Shown here: piece by piece, positions 1 to 8,870 of the stretch
Layout of the letters: each line of letters starts with the position of its first letter
How positions within the stretch are numbered: the stretch's first letter is position 1
Assembly (NCBI GenBank): GCA_934359255.1
Contig: CAKRLG010000003.1
Location: 152,652 to 216,651, forward strand
DNA from: an uncultured Ruminococcus sp.
GTDB lineage: Bacteria > Bacillota > Clostridia > Lachnospirales > Lachnospiraceae
Reading direction: 5' to 3'
Length of the DNA: 64,000 bases
The notes under the pieces: model-generated
The model's database searches: none
Told to the model about the DNA's origin: nothing
The model's input: only the letters and a program-made list of their open reading frames with translations
Translations under genes and position numbers: made by a program

Positions 1-420
1 TAGATGTAACATTTCTAAGTAAGTAAACGAAAAAACTTACGAGCAGGGAAGAAAGAGAAAATCAATTTATATAGATAAAATTGAATAGGAACTCAGAAAA
101 AACATTCCTACATAAAAAAGTATATAAAATATCCTAAAAAAGTAAAGAAAACAACCAAAAGAAAAATAAAAGAAAGAGAAAAAGAGGTTTAGACAATTGA
201 ATAAAGAAGATCATTAGAACAGCCGTTATGTCGATTAAGATGAGATGTAGCGGCTGTTCGTATTGTGTAAGAGAATAAGAAGCGAAACAGGTTTTTTCAC
301 ATTGTAGAAAAAGAAAATAGCGTTTATAATAAAAGCCTATGGATATTTGTGAAAGAGAAAAATGTCCGGATATGGACCGGATATTCGGAAAAGGCATATC
401 CGAGAACAGAGGAATAAGGA
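1..420. other. AT-rich intergenic region with a hairpin
   Basis: No convincing gene is visible. The sequence is very AT-rich and contains a 9-bp inverted repeat (GAACAGCCG at 217-225, CGGCTGTTC at 251-259) with a 25-base loop and no good T-run after it, so a terminator or a leader structure are both possible. Two direct copies of CCGGATAT lie near 365-385, just before the first gene. The promoter of the following gene is probably in here but no clear -35/-10 pair stands out. Confidence 0.4.
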
Positions 421-1122
421 ATGGGCAGAGAGATGGTAAGATGGTCGGCAGATGATATCATATACGAAGATGAACAGATCCTTGTGTGCAGGAAACACAG
501 TGGGATGGCGGTGCAGAGTGCACGGATCGGTCAGATGGATCTGGAGAGTGAATTGAGAAATTACAGGAATGGAAATTATATTGGGATTGTACAACGGCTG
601 GATCAGCCGGTAGAGGGCGTGCTGGTTTTCGGAAAGACGCCGCAGGCTACGGCGGGGTTAAATAAGCAGCATCAGAATGGTACGATGAAAAAAGAGTATC
701 TGGCAGTTTTTACAGGCACACCAGTAAAAGAAAAGCAGGGTATCTGGGAGGATTATCTTATAAAAGACGGAAAAACCAATACTTCACGGGTGACGGGTAA
801 AAAGGATCGGATGGCAAAAAAAGCTGTATTGTCGTACAGAATTACGGAATGGAAAGATGACAGGGGACTGGCTGAGATCCAGCTGGGAACTGGCCGGCAT
901 CATCAGATCCGTGTGCAGATGGCGTTTCATGGGATGCCGCTGTGGGCAGACGGAAAATATAAGAAAAAAGAAGAGATGCTGGAAGCGGAACAGGGAGCGG
1001 CCATTGGTCTGTGCGCCTGGCGTCTGGAATTTGCACATCCAAAGACCGGGAAAAAAATGAAATTTGAAGTACAGCCGGAAGGTGCATGTTTTCAGGAATT
1101 TTCAGAAGCAATAAAACCGTAA
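421..1122 (+). CDS. RluA/RluD-family RNA pseudouridine synthase
   Basis: A 233-residue protein of the RluA/RluD pseudouridine synthase family, which isomerises uridine to pseudouridine in rRNA or tRNA. The catalytic Asp lies in the segment VQRLDQPVEG around residue 60; the family usually reads HRLD, so the His is replaced by Gln. The second signature appears as TGRHHQIRVQ around residue 160 (normally TGRTHQIR). There is no N-terminal S4 domain, and the length fits the short stand-alone members. The start ATG follows a weak AAGGA-like site. It is a single gene with no obvious operon partner. The family is clear; the substrate base is not determinable from sequence. Confidence 0.88.
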   Translation: MGREMVRWSADDIIYEDEQILVCRKHSGMAVQSARIGQMDLESELRNYRNGNYIGIVQRLDQPVEGVLVFGKTPQATAGLNKQHQNGTMKKEYLAVFTGTPVKEKQGIWEDYLIKDGKTNTSRVTGKKDRMAKKAVLSYRITEWKDDRGLAEIQLGTGRHHQIRVQMAFHGMPLWADGKYKKKEEMLEAEQGAAIGLCAWRLEFAHPKTGKKMKFEVQPEGACFQEFSEAIKP

Positions 1123-1316
1123 AAATTTTTTGGATGATGAATTAAAAAAATAGACACAAAAAAATCAAGAAAAACTTAATGAAGGCCTATGGACTATTTT
1201 GGAAGGTCATGTATAATAGAGACGATACGGAAACTTCACGTATCCGGTGAAAAAAGTATCTGTGCAGGTACAAAACAGTTATGTGCCGGAAGTATATTGC
1301 GTAAGGGGAATATAAG

Positions 1317-2531
1317 ATGAGAAGAAAGATAGGCAGAATATTAGCCCCTGTCATGGCAGCTATGCTGGTATTTGGCGGGTGTGGAAATAAGACGGCAGAT
1401 CGGGTGACAGAAAATCAGACCCATAAAACAGAGAATGAAAGTAACGAACCGGCGGAAAAAGAACCGGCAGAAGATGAAGATGAACTGAAAGAAGAAAATC
1501 AGGAAGAACAGAGTACACAAGACCGGGAAACAGACGCTGAGGAAGATGAAGAAAAGGCAGAAATCCCGAAAGAGAGCACTCTGGATATTGATTATACATC
1601 GGTGGATGGCCTGCGCATGGAAAAAGGCAGCAGAATCTCTGTGGTGATTAAAAATACAGAGTCCGATTACTGGAAAGCGGCAAAAAAAGGAATGGAGCAG
1701 GCGGTTTCTGACCTGAATGAATATCTGGGATACAAAGGTGATGATGCGATCACCTGTACCATCGAGGGTCCGAAGGATGAAAGCGGTGTCGATGAACAGG
1801 TGAATATTCTGGATATGGTACTGACGGAGAATCCGGTGGTGGTATGCCTGTCAGCAGTTGATATGAGCTCCTGTGAGGCACAGCTGGAGGCGGCACAGGA
1901 AGATGGAATTCCGGTTGTCATGCTGGATTCCGGTGTGGAGAGTGATGACGATCTGGTTTATGCATACTGTGGAACAGATAATAAGGCAGCCGGCGAAGAG
2001 GCGGCAAAACAGTTGTGTGAAGCGATCGGAGATGCGGGTGAGGTGGCAGTGATGTCTCATACTCAGCTTTCTCAGAGCAGCAAAGACCGCGTGGAAGGTT
2101 TTCAGGAAGAGATCACAAAGAATCACCCGAATGTCAGTGTCGTCAGCGTGGATTATCAGCCGTCCAAGGACGATGATCCGACCGAGGAAGAATCGATTGA
2201 GGCAGTGTTGGAAAAATATCCGGATCTGAAAGGATATTATGCGACAAATCAGGCGACCAGTGAGGCAGTACTTTCTGTTCTGGACAAACACGCTGATCGT
2301 TCTGTTCAGATGATCGGTGTAGATATGGGGGATACCCAGAAAAAAGCGATCGAGGATGGAAAAGAAGTCGGAAGTGTATGCCAGAATCCGTATGGTATGG
2401 GATATGCAACCATTGTAGCAGGCGCAAGAGCTTCACTGGGTCTGGAGAGTGACAAAAAAATCGATTCCGGTTTTCAGTGGATCGATAAGAATACGATTGG
2501 TCTGGAAGAGTACGCAAGATATTTGTATTAA
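1317..2531 (+). CDS. Sugar-type periplasmic-binding-like lipoprotein (orphan)
   Basis: A 404-residue lipoprotein with a basic N-terminus, hydrophobic stretch and lipobox ending in Cys22 (VFGGC), so it should be anchored to the outer face of the membrane. Residues ~30-85 form a strongly acidic, Glu-rich linker. The rest resembles the Peripla_BP_4 (ribose/galactose-binding, LacI-like) fold: an N-terminal ISVVIKNTESDYW strand-helix, then VVCLSAVD, IPVVMLDSG and IGVDMGDTQKKAI segments. Such proteins deliver sugars or signals such as autoinducer-2 to ABC importers or chemoreceptors. No permease or ATPase gene is adjacent, so the partner is elsewhere or it is a sensor input. A TATAAT -10 element is visible at 1212-1217. 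The ligand is unknown. Confidence 0.85.
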   Translation: MRRKIGRILAPVMAAMLVFGGCGNKTADRVTENQTHKTENESNEPAEKEPAEDEDELKEENQEEQSTQDRETDAEEDEEKAEIPKESTLDIDYTSVDGLRMEKGSRISVVIKNTESDYWKAAKKGMEQAVSDLNEYLGYKGDDAITCTIEGPKDESGVDEQVNILDMVLTENPVVVCLSAVDMSSCEAQLEAAQEDGIPVVMLDSGVESDDDLVYAYCGTDNKAAGEEAAKQLCEAIGDAGEVAVMSHTQLSQSSKDRVEGFQEEITKNHPNVSVVSVDYQPSKDDDPTEEESIEAVLEKYPDLKGYYATNQATSEAVLSVLDKHADRSVQMIGVDMGDTQKKAIEDGKEVGSVCQNPYGMGYATIVAGARASLGLESDKKIDSGFQWIDKNTIGLEEYARYLY

Positions 2532-2611
2532 GAGGTGGCACTGCTGTATATCGTGAAAGTTCTTAAGATGCGGCGGTGGCGGAGAAAACAGAAACAAAGT
2601 TCAGAAAAAAG

Positions 2612-2644
2612 ATGCGGGTATGGAGTTTGCCCGCATTTTCTGTA
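2612..2644 (+). terminator. Rho-independent terminator after the binding protein
   Basis: The inverted repeat ATGCGGG (2612-2618) and CCCGCAT (2630-2636) is followed directly by TTTTCTGT. It sits between the lipoprotein gene and the DUF3786 gene and is a textbook intrinsic terminator. Confidence 0.8.
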
Positions 2645-2660
2645 TAAAGGGTGAGACAAA

Positions 2661-3305
2661 ATGACGATGGAATACAAATCAAACTATGAGAAAGTGACAG
2701 AAGACTGGAAAAAACGTTTTCTGGCCATGGATCAGGAACGGCTGATCGAACGTTTTCAATTGGACCACGATGAGCAGTGGCTGTACCTTCGCTATCTGGG
2801 GCAGCAGCTGAAGCTTTCGCGTACATCAGGAAAGGTTCTGTTTGCAGACAGAGAAGAAATACCGGGATTTGATACGGTTATTACGGTATATAATATGTTT
2901 TACTATGCAAAAGAGCATCCGGCAGCATCCGGGGAACTGGTACCTTTTCGTCTGGTGAAACGGGTTTATCCTTTTGAACGTGCTTATCAGAAACAGATTC
3001 TGGAACCATTTTCCAGATTGTTTTCCGGGCATGTGAAAGAACTGCGGGAAGCGTGTGAAAAACTGGGTGGCACAAAACTGCCACAGGGAGATGCGGGTTA
3101 TCGGATCCCGGTGTATCCGTATTTTGATATGGCGGTGTTGTTCTGGGACAGAGATGATGAGTTTGAGGCACAGGGAAACATGCTGTTTGATTCTAATATC
3201 ACGGATTTTGTCCATGAAGAGAACGTGGTGTGTATCGCAGCGGATGTGGTAAAATATCTTACCGGGGCAGCAGGCATGGAGGAAATGAAGATTTATGCGG
3301 GCTAA
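2661..3305 (+). CDS. DUF3786-like protein
   Basis: A 214-residue soluble protein that resembles the DUF3786 family, found in anaerobic Firmicutes and of unknown function. Recognisable features are the GQQLKLSRTSG segment near residue 50, and a C-terminal IPVYPYFDMAVLFWDRDDEFEA block followed by LFDSNITDFVHEE, where acidic and aromatic residues are conserved in this family. No signal peptide or membrane segment is present. The start ATG at 2661 is preceded by AAAGGGTGAG at a good distance. It is followed after 42 bases by a GNAT gene on the same strand, so the two may be co-transcribed. I recall the family by pattern only. Confidence 0.65.
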   Translation: MTMEYKSNYEKVTEDWKKRFLAMDQERLIERFQLDHDEQWLYLRYLGQQLKLSRTSGKVLFADREEIPGFDTVITVYNMFYYAKEHPAASGELVPFRLVKRVYPFERAYQKQILEPFSRLFSGHVKELREACEKLGGTKLPQGDAGYRIPVYPYFDMAVLFWDRDDEFEAQGNMLFDSNITDFVHEENVVCIAADVVKYLTGAAGMEEMKIYAG

Positions 3306-3347
3306 TAAATAAAAAAAGATATACCGGAAGCGATAAGGAGAAAAACA

Positions 3348-3791
3348 ATGAAGATTCGAGCGATGCAGCTGAAAGATATGGAAGAAGTGGTTGGGATGAT
3401 GCGGGTATTTTATGATTCCCCTGCAGTGATCCATGCAGCACCGGATGAGATTCTGAGACAGGATGTAAAAGACTGTGTGGGAGATTGTCCGTATATTGAG
3501 GGATATATTTTTGAAGAAAATGCCAGAATCCTTGGATACAGCATGGTGGCGAAAAGTTATTCTACGGAATATGGCGGTATATGTGTCTGGGTGGAAGATC
3601 TTTACATGAAAGAAGAAGCGAGAGGTCTGGGGATCGGAACTGCATTTTTCAGTTTCCTTGATGAAAAATACAAGGATCAGGCGGTACGATTCCGCCTGGA
3701 AGTGGAGGAAGAGAATGAGCGGGCGGTTGCTGTCTATAAGAAAGCAGGATATCATCCGTTGCCGTATATGCAGATGACAAAGGAACAGTAG
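3348..3791 (+). CDS. GNAT-family N-acetyltransferase
   Basis: A 147-residue single-domain GNAT acetyltransferase, which transfers an acetyl group from acetyl-CoA to an amine. The N-terminal IRAMQLKDMEEVVGMM is the usual first strand and helix. The acetyl-CoA pyrophosphate loop is seen as EEARGLGIGTAFF (R-x-x-G-x-G/A type) near residue 90, and the C-terminal ENERAVAVYKKAGYHP motif is characteristic. AAGGAG lies a few bases before the ATG. It probably shares a transcript with the DUF3786 gene and ends in a strong bidirectional terminator. The substrate is not predictable. Confidence 0.85.
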   Translation: MKIRAMQLKDMEEVVGMMRVFYDSPAVIHAAPDEILRQDVKDCVGDCPYIEGYIFEENARILGYSMVAKSYSTEYGGICVWVEDLYMKEEARGLGIGTAFFSFLDEKYKDQAVRFRLEVEEENERAVAVYKKAGYHPLPYMQMTKEQ

Positions 3792-3831
3792 AAGTGTAAC
3801 TGACATTAAAAAATGAAAAAGCAAAAGAAAA

Positions 3832-3872
3832 ACGGAGACAACAGCTGAAAATGATACTGTCTCCGTTTTTCT
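3832..3872. terminator. Bidirectional terminator between convergent genes
   Basis: ACGGAGACA (3832-3840) pairs with TGTCTCCGT (3858-3866). A run of T follows on the plus strand and a run of A precedes it, so it can stop the GNAT transcript on + and the isochorismatase transcript on the minus strand. Confidence 0.85.
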
Positions 3873-3876
3873 TTTA

Positions 3877-4419
3877 TTATTTGATCAGTGCGGAAAGCTC
3901 TTTGAATTTTGGATGCATGGAAGTTTCCATCAGTTCAAAGAGAATTGCTTCGTAGCTGGTAACAACGGCACCGGCTTGGGCCATCCGGCGGATAGCAGTC
4001 TGAAGATCGGAGGATTTTCGGGAAGAGATGCAGTCTGCAATCAGAAAAACCTCGTAACCCAGATGTAAAAGATCAAGTACGGTCTGTTCTACGCAAATAT
4101 GCGCTTCTACGCCACAGACGATTACCTGTTTTTTGTGGGAATCCTGAAGTGTCTTCCGGATGATCTCGTCTCCGAGACAGCTGAATGTCCGTTTTTCCAG
4201 CCAGGAATCTGTCCCGGCTGCCTCAAAAAGAGAGGGTGCAGACATTCCCAGTCCCTTCGTGTACTGCTGGGTGATCAGAATGGGAATGTCCAGGAGACGG
4301 AGTCCTTTCAACAGCGTTTCTGTATGTCGGAGAGTCTCTTCGCCGTTGTGTATAGCGGGAAGAAGCCGTTCCTGTTCATCGATGGCAAGGGCGATGGTAT
4401 GTTGCAGTTTGATTTTCAT
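3877..4419 (-). CDS. Isochorismatase-family cysteine hydrolase
   Basis: A 180-residue member of the isochorismatase/nicotinamidase superfamily. The expected triad is visible: an Asp in ALAIDEQERLLP near residue 14, a Lys in TQQYTKGLG near residue 55, and the nucleophile Cys in CGVEAHICVEQT, with the family's cis-peptide GVEAH signature. Proteins of this length with this pattern are often annotated as YcaC-like or hydrolase of unknown substrate. The start at 4419 is chosen because GGAGGTG precedes it by a normal spacing; the longer open frame upstream has no ribosome site. It is transcribed convergently to the GNAT gene. The substrate is unknown. Confidence 0.85.
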   Translation of the reverse strand: MKIKLQHTIALAIDEQERLLPAIHNGEETLRHTETLLKGLRLLDIPILITQQYTKGLGMSAPSLFEAAGTDSWLEKRTFSCLGDEIIRKTLQDSHKKQVIVCGVEAHICVEQTVLDLLHLGYEVFLIADCISSRKSSDLQTAIRRMAQAGAVVTSYEAILFELMETSMHPKFKELSALIK

Positions 4420-4523
4420 AAAACACCTCCAAAAGTTTACAGAGTCGGGATCACGCTCTAGGTTACTATAACATAAAAATACGGTGTTGCATATATTGAG
4501 AAAAAGGAACGAGGTGGGATAGC

Positions 4524-4949
4524 ATGCAGTATGAGCAGCCGATTCCCTTTTACATGGCTTATCCATTCCTGCTTCCCCTGGATCAGGAGCAGGCACAGGA
4601 AAAGGATCTGCAGGTGATGAAGTCTTTTTACTCACGCCGGGCAGCAAGAATACAGGAGAAAGCGGATCGGGAGTGTGACCGGATGGAATATGATGGCAGT
4701 ATGATGTTTGATGAGTATCCGGACAAATTTATGATGGAACACCTTTGCAGAAAGATCGAACAGGAAGTGCTGAAAGAAGAGGATGGGAATACTCCTGCAC
4801 TTATAATAGAAGAAACCTGTCATGGGGGACAGGGAAGCTGCGGAAACAGAAGAGAGGAAGAGGGACTCCGGGATCTGATCGGAGTGATCTTGTTCAATGA
4901 GATGTTTCGCAGACGGAGCCGTCACAGAAGACAGAAAAGATTTTATTAA
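4524..4949 (+). CDS. Conserved hypothetical protein, acidic and Arg-rich C-terminus
   Basis: A 141-residue protein I do not recognise. It begins with an aromatic, proline-containing stretch (PIPFYMAYPFLLPL), followed by a predicted helical charged region with many Glu, Arg and Met residues, a short segment CHGGQGSCG, and a very basic tail FRRRSRHRRQKRF. There is no signal peptide. The ATG is preceded by GAGGTGGGA. It has its own upstream region of about 100 bases divergent from the isochorismatase gene. A nucleic-acid or surface contact for the basic tail is possible but unsupported. Confidence 0.6.
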   Translation: MQYEQPIPFYMAYPFLLPLDQEQAQEKDLQVMKSFYSRRAARIQEKADRECDRMEYDGSMMFDEYPDKFMMEHLCRKIEQEVLKEEDGNTPALIIEETCHGGQGSCGNRREEEGLRDLIGVILFNEMFRRRSRHRRQKRFY

Positions 4950-5094
4950 CAGAACTTTAATACAAAAATAAAATTTGGGTGTTGAGGTTTACAGGGAAAA
5001 CCTTTAGAATAAGAAGGTAAACAGGAAGGGAAAACTGAAACTGTTTTCAGGAAAAATAAGTAGGAATCAGCGGCAAAGCCGCAGGAGAATATAG

Positions 5095-6273
5095 ATGACA
5101 GAACTGAAAAAACTATTGAGCATTTATCTGGATCTTTATCTGCACCAGATTATTATAAGCGGAGCGAGAACAAAAGAAGGGGCGTCCAAGATACGGATTC
5201 GCCCCGTAGTTATGAAGGACAAACTGTATTTTCAGTGTACAAGCACTGTGGGTACCAAGGAAATTCATGAAAATTATGAAAAAGAGCCTTTGCTGGAACA
5301 TATAGAAGGCTGGATCACCGAAGATTTCCGGCAATTGCAGCTGGAAAGTGAACGGGGAAGTGTGAGTGTACTCTCAAGTAAGAAGGGAAAACTCACAATT
5401 AAGGAAAAAAAGAAAAAAAATGAAGGTAATCTTTGCGACAAGCCGATCCGCATGGAAGCGTTGTCTCATAATCGGAAGAAACGATACATTCTGGAAGAGG
5501 GAAAACCGGTAGAATTTCTGATCGACCTGGGAGTTATGACTTCTGAGGGGAAGATTGTACACAGTCGTTATGATAAATTCCGACAGATTAATCGTTTTCT
5601 GGAGTTTATTGAGGATATCCTTCCCAAACTTACCAGAGACCGGGAAGTGACAATCCTGGATTTTGGATGTGGAAAGTCGTATCTTACATTTGCGATGTAT
5701 TATTATCTGCACGAACTGCAGCAGTACGATGTGCGGATTGTCGGACTGGATCTGAAAGAGGATGTTATTGAAAAATGCAGCCTGCTGGCAAAAAAATATG
5801 GCTATGAGAAACTGACTTTCTGTCAGGGGGATATCGCTTCTTATGAAGGCGTTGATCGGGTCGATATGGTGGTGACCCTTCATGCATGCGACACGGCTAC
5901 GGATTATGCGCTGGCAAAAGCGGTTGCCTGGGGAGCTTCGGTGATCCTGTCGGTGCCTTGCTGTCAGCATGAACTGAACCGGCAGATTCATAATGAAGTG
6001 CTGGCCCCGGTTTTTTCCTACGGGGTGCTGAAAGAGAGAATCGCCGCGCTGATGACAGACGGTCTGCGGGCTCAGATGTTAGAACAGGCGGGGTATGATA
6101 CGCAGATTCTGGAATTTATTGATATGGAACATACGCCGAAGAATCTGCTGATCCGGGCAGTTCATACCGGGAAAAGGAAGGAAAACAAAGAACAGCTTCG
6201 TACCTGTCTGGATGCTTTCGGACTGCATCCGACACTGGAAAGGCTTCTGAAAGAAGGAGGTCGGGAAGCATGA
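5095..6273 (+). CDS. Class I SAM-dependent methyltransferase (Methyltransf_32-like)
   Basis: A 392-residue protein with an N-terminal ~130-residue domain and a C-terminal Rossmann methyltransferase domain. Motif I reads VTILDFGCGKSYLTFAMYYY near residue 185, motif II is IVGLDLKEDVIEKC, and motif IV region reads VVTLHACDTATDYALAKAV. The LHACDTATD block is the signature of the METTL25/Methyltransf_32 group. The linker includes a Lys-rich stretch (KGKLTIKEKKKKNEGN), suggesting RNA binding. The closest known role in that group is RNA modification, which I infer and cannot show. The stop overlaps the next gene's ATG by four bases (ATGA), so the two are translationally coupled. AGGAG precedes the ATG. 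Confidence 0.82.
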   Translation: MTELKKLLSIYLDLYLHQIIISGARTKEGASKIRIRPVVMKDKLYFQCTSTVGTKEIHENYEKEPLLEHIEGWITEDFRQLQLESERGSVSVLSSKKGKLTIKEKKKKNEGNLCDKPIRMEALSHNRKKRYILEEGKPVEFLIDLGVMTSEGKIVHSRYDKFRQINRFLEFIEDILPKLTRDREVTILDFGCGKSYLTFAMYYYLHELQQYDVRIVGLDLKEDVIEKCSLLAKKYGYEKLTFCQGDIASYEGVDRVDMVVTLHACDTATDYALAKAVAWGASVILSVPCCQHELNRQIHNEVLAPVFSYGVLKERIAALMTDGLRAQMLEQAGYDTQILEFIDMEHTPKNLLIRAVHTGKRKENKEQLRTCLDAFGLHPTLERLLKEGGREA

Positions 6274-8741
6274 AAAAGGGGTTATTAAAAGCGGGAGTAC
6301 TGTTGCTGCTGTTTGCGGCAGCGCTGGGAGGAACAGCAGCACTCATCAATCGGGAAAAAATCGTGGGAACGAGACAGATGGAGGATGCCAGTCTTCCGAT
6401 TCTGTATATGGAAGTTGCGGACACAAAGGTGAATCCAATGTATGGATATGCCAGTGAAATGGAAGAACAGTATATGCGCGACAGCCTGACACCACTTCCG
6501 ACGGACAGAAGTCTGACGATGGCCATAGATCCGAAGAATGCATCGGTAAAGACGGTGAGTTACCGGGTATCGACGGCAGACGGAACGGAAGTTGTGGAGA
6601 CAAGCAAGATCAGCAAGCTGAAGAAGAAGGACGGGGAGATCAGGGCGGATTTTCAGCTGGAGACACCGATCCTGATGAATCAGGAATACACGCTTCGGTT
6701 TGACGTGACACTGGATAACGGGGAAACGTATTATTATTACACCCGTCTGTTGCAGCGGGCAGGAACCAATATTTCGGAATATCTGGAATTTGCGGATGAT
6801 TTTTACAAGACCTGTCTGGATTCCGAGAAGGCATCCACGCTGGCGGCTTATCTGGAACCGGATGAGACACAGACCAACAGCACCTATGAGAATCTGAATA
6901 TACATTCCAGCTTTGAACGGATTACCTGGGGAACACTGGATATGAAACTGGAGAAAAAGGCAGTGCCGGTGATCAAAGATATGAATGAGACCACCTGCAG
7001 TATTTATCTGACGTATGTGCTGTCGGATACTCCTGAGGGTGAGACGACAGATTATTATAATGTGACCGATTTTTACCGGATGCGCTATGCACAGTCCCGT
7101 GTGATGCTTCTGGATTTTGACCGGAATACACAGGAGTTGTATGACGGAAAACATACGGAACTGACCAGCAAAGGAATCAATCTGGGAGTTGTAGCCAAAG
7201 ATGTTCAGTATCAGTCTAATAAAAGTTCGGATATTGTGGCATTTGTTCAGGAAGGAGAACTGTGGAGTTATAACCGCAGTGCCAATAAGACAACACAGAT
7301 TTTCAGTTTCCGGGATGGTGATCTGGATGAGCGGGAGAACCTGCAGGAACACGGAATCAAGATCGTCCGGGTGGAAGAATCCGGAGATATTGATTTTGTT
7401 GTATACGGCTATATGAACCGGGATGTACATGAAGGAGAAGTGGGGATCGCGGTTTATCATTACGGGGCAGAACTGAATCAGGTGGAAGAAGAACTGTTTA
7501 TTCCGATGAAGAGTTCTTATGAATATCTGAAAGAAGACATGGAACTTCTGTCTTATGTGACCCGGGATGATATGCTGTATGTCATTCTGGAAGATGATCT
7601 GTACCAGATCGATATCAAGCAGAAAAGCTTTCAGATTGTAAAAGAAAAACTGATCAAAGACCGATATGTGGTCTCAAAATCTCAGGCGAGCCTTGCCTGG
7701 ATGGATCAGGACGATGAAAATGCATGCACCCAGATCACGGTGATGAGCCTGGAGCAGGGAGATACCTATACGATCCAGGCACAGTCCGGACAGAAGATCA
7801 AGGCACTGGGATTTATGAATGAGGATCTGGTGTACGGAATTGCCAATGACAGTGATATTGTGACAGATAATGCGGGCAATACGGTATTTGCCATGAACAC
7901 CGTCCGGATCGAACAGTTTGGCGGCGAAGTGGTCAAGGAACATCATGAGGATAATGTCTGGGTCAATGATGTGAAACTGCAGGAAGGCCTGCTGGAACTG
8001 GAACGGGTACAGTGGGAGAATGGTGCATATGTGGCGATCAGCAGCGATCATATCATGAATAATCTCCAGATCAGGGAAGAGCAGATCACCCTGCGTCTGA
8101 TCACTACAGAACGGAAAGCCACACAGATCGGTCTTGACTTCGAAAAGAGCGTGACCAGTAAAAATGTACTGTATCTGGCATCGAATCTGGAAGATCAGGA
8201 AACGTATAATGTACTTTCCATGGAACTGACAAGAACGAATTCCAATATTTACTATGTATATGCCAAAGGTGTGCTGGACAGTACCTGGAGCAGAGTCTGT
8301 GATGCCATTAACCGGGCAGATGAACAGATGGGTGTGGTACTGAACCGGCAGCAACAGTATGTATGGGAGCGAGGCAACCGCCAGGAAAGTTATCAGGCGA
8401 ATCTGGATGAAGTGCCGGAGGTGGTTCTGAGCGGAACTATTGATGAAAATACTCTGCAGCAGTCTCTGGGCGGGGATTATACGGTAATGAACCTTACCGG
8501 ATGTTCTCTGGACAGTGTGCTGTATCAGGTCAGCAAAGGCAATCCGGTAATTGCAAAGGTATCTGATACGGTAAATGTGGTAATCATAGGATATAACAGC
8601 AAAAATACGATTCTGTACTATCCGGCAACCAAGGAACAGGGTTATTTCGGTATGCAGGACAGCACCAGCCTGTTTGAAAGCGCCGGTAATGTATTTGTCG
8701 GCTATATGGACAATCTGGGCGCGGCGAGCAAAAGCGAATAA
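6270..8741 (+). CDS. Large membrane-anchored extracellular protein, C39-like tail
   Basis: An 823-residue protein with one N-terminal hydrophobic segment (residues ~5-27, a signal anchor without a lipobox) and a long extracellular part. The first ~190 residues contain a beta-rich, immunoglobulin-like region (SYRVSTADGTEVVET; LRFDVTLDNGETYYYY). The middle carries repeated beta-propeller-like strands such as VAFVQEGELWSYNRS and EDDLYQIDIKQKSF. The last ~80 residues (TGCSLDSVLYQVSKGNPVIA, followed by VVIIGYNSKNTILYYPA) look like the C39-type cysteine peptidase-like fold, but no clear Cys-His pair is evident, so it may be inactive. It is coupled to the upstream methyltransferase by an ATGA overlap. 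The function is unknown. Confidence 0.65.
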   Translation: MKKGLLKAGVLLLLFAAALGGTAALINREKIVGTRQMEDASLPILYMEVADTKVNPMYGYASEMEEQYMRDSLTPLPTDRSLTMAIDPKNASVKTVSYRVSTADGTEVVETSKISKLKKKDGEIRADFQLETPILMNQEYTLRFDVTLDNGETYYYYTRLLQRAGTNISEYLEFADDFYKTCLDSEKASTLAAYLEPDETQTNSTYENLNIHSSFERITWGTLDMKLEKKAVPVIKDMNETTCSIYLTYVLSDTPEGETTDYYNVTDFYRMRYAQSRVMLLDFDRNTQELYDGKHTELTSKGINLGVVAKDVQYQSNKSSDIVAFVQEGELWSYNRSANKTTQIFSFRDGDLDERENLQEHGIKIVRVEESGDIDFVVYGYMNRDVHEGEVGIAVYHYGAELNQVEEELFIPMKSSYEYLKEDMELLSYVTRDDMLYVILEDDLYQIDIKQKSFQIVKEKLIKDRYVVSKSQASLAWMDQDDENACTQITVMSLEQGDTYTIQAQSGQKIKALGFMNEDLVYGIANDSDIVTDNAGNTVFAMNTVRIEQFGGEVVKEHHEDNVWVNDVKLQEGLLELERVQWENGAYVAISSDHIMNNLQIREEQITLRLITTERKATQIGLDFEKSVTSKNVLYLASNLEDQETYNVLSMELTRTNSNIYYVYAKGVLDSTWSRVCDAINRADEQMGVVLNRQQQYVWERGNRQESYQANLDEVPEVVLSGTIDENTLQQSLGGDYTVMNLTGCSLDSVLYQVSKGNPVIAKVSDTVNVVIIGYNSKNTILYYPATKEQGYFGMQDSTSLFESAGNVFVGYMDNLGAASKSE

Positions 8742-8768
8742 AAGATATGAAAACACCCCACAGGATAG

Positions 8769-8798
8769 TTGACTGTTGAATGGTTACAATGATACAAT
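8769..8798 (+). promoter_or_regulatory. Sigma-A promoter for asnS
   Basis: TTGACT (8769-8774) and TACAAT (8793-8798) are separated by 18 bases and lie about 70 bases before the asnS start. The spacing and sequences fit a housekeeping promoter. The 129-base gap is too short for a T-box and none is seen. Confidence 0.6.
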
Positions 8799-8870
8799 AA
8801 ATGCAATATGGGCAGTTTGCAGGTACGGGCAGGCGGCCTGAGAAAACATCAGAGAGGGAGGACTTTTGTT

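Noticed and set aside
8742..8870. Possible T-box leader for asnS
   Set aside because: The gap is only 129 bases, with no conserved T-box sequence or anti-terminator hairpin.
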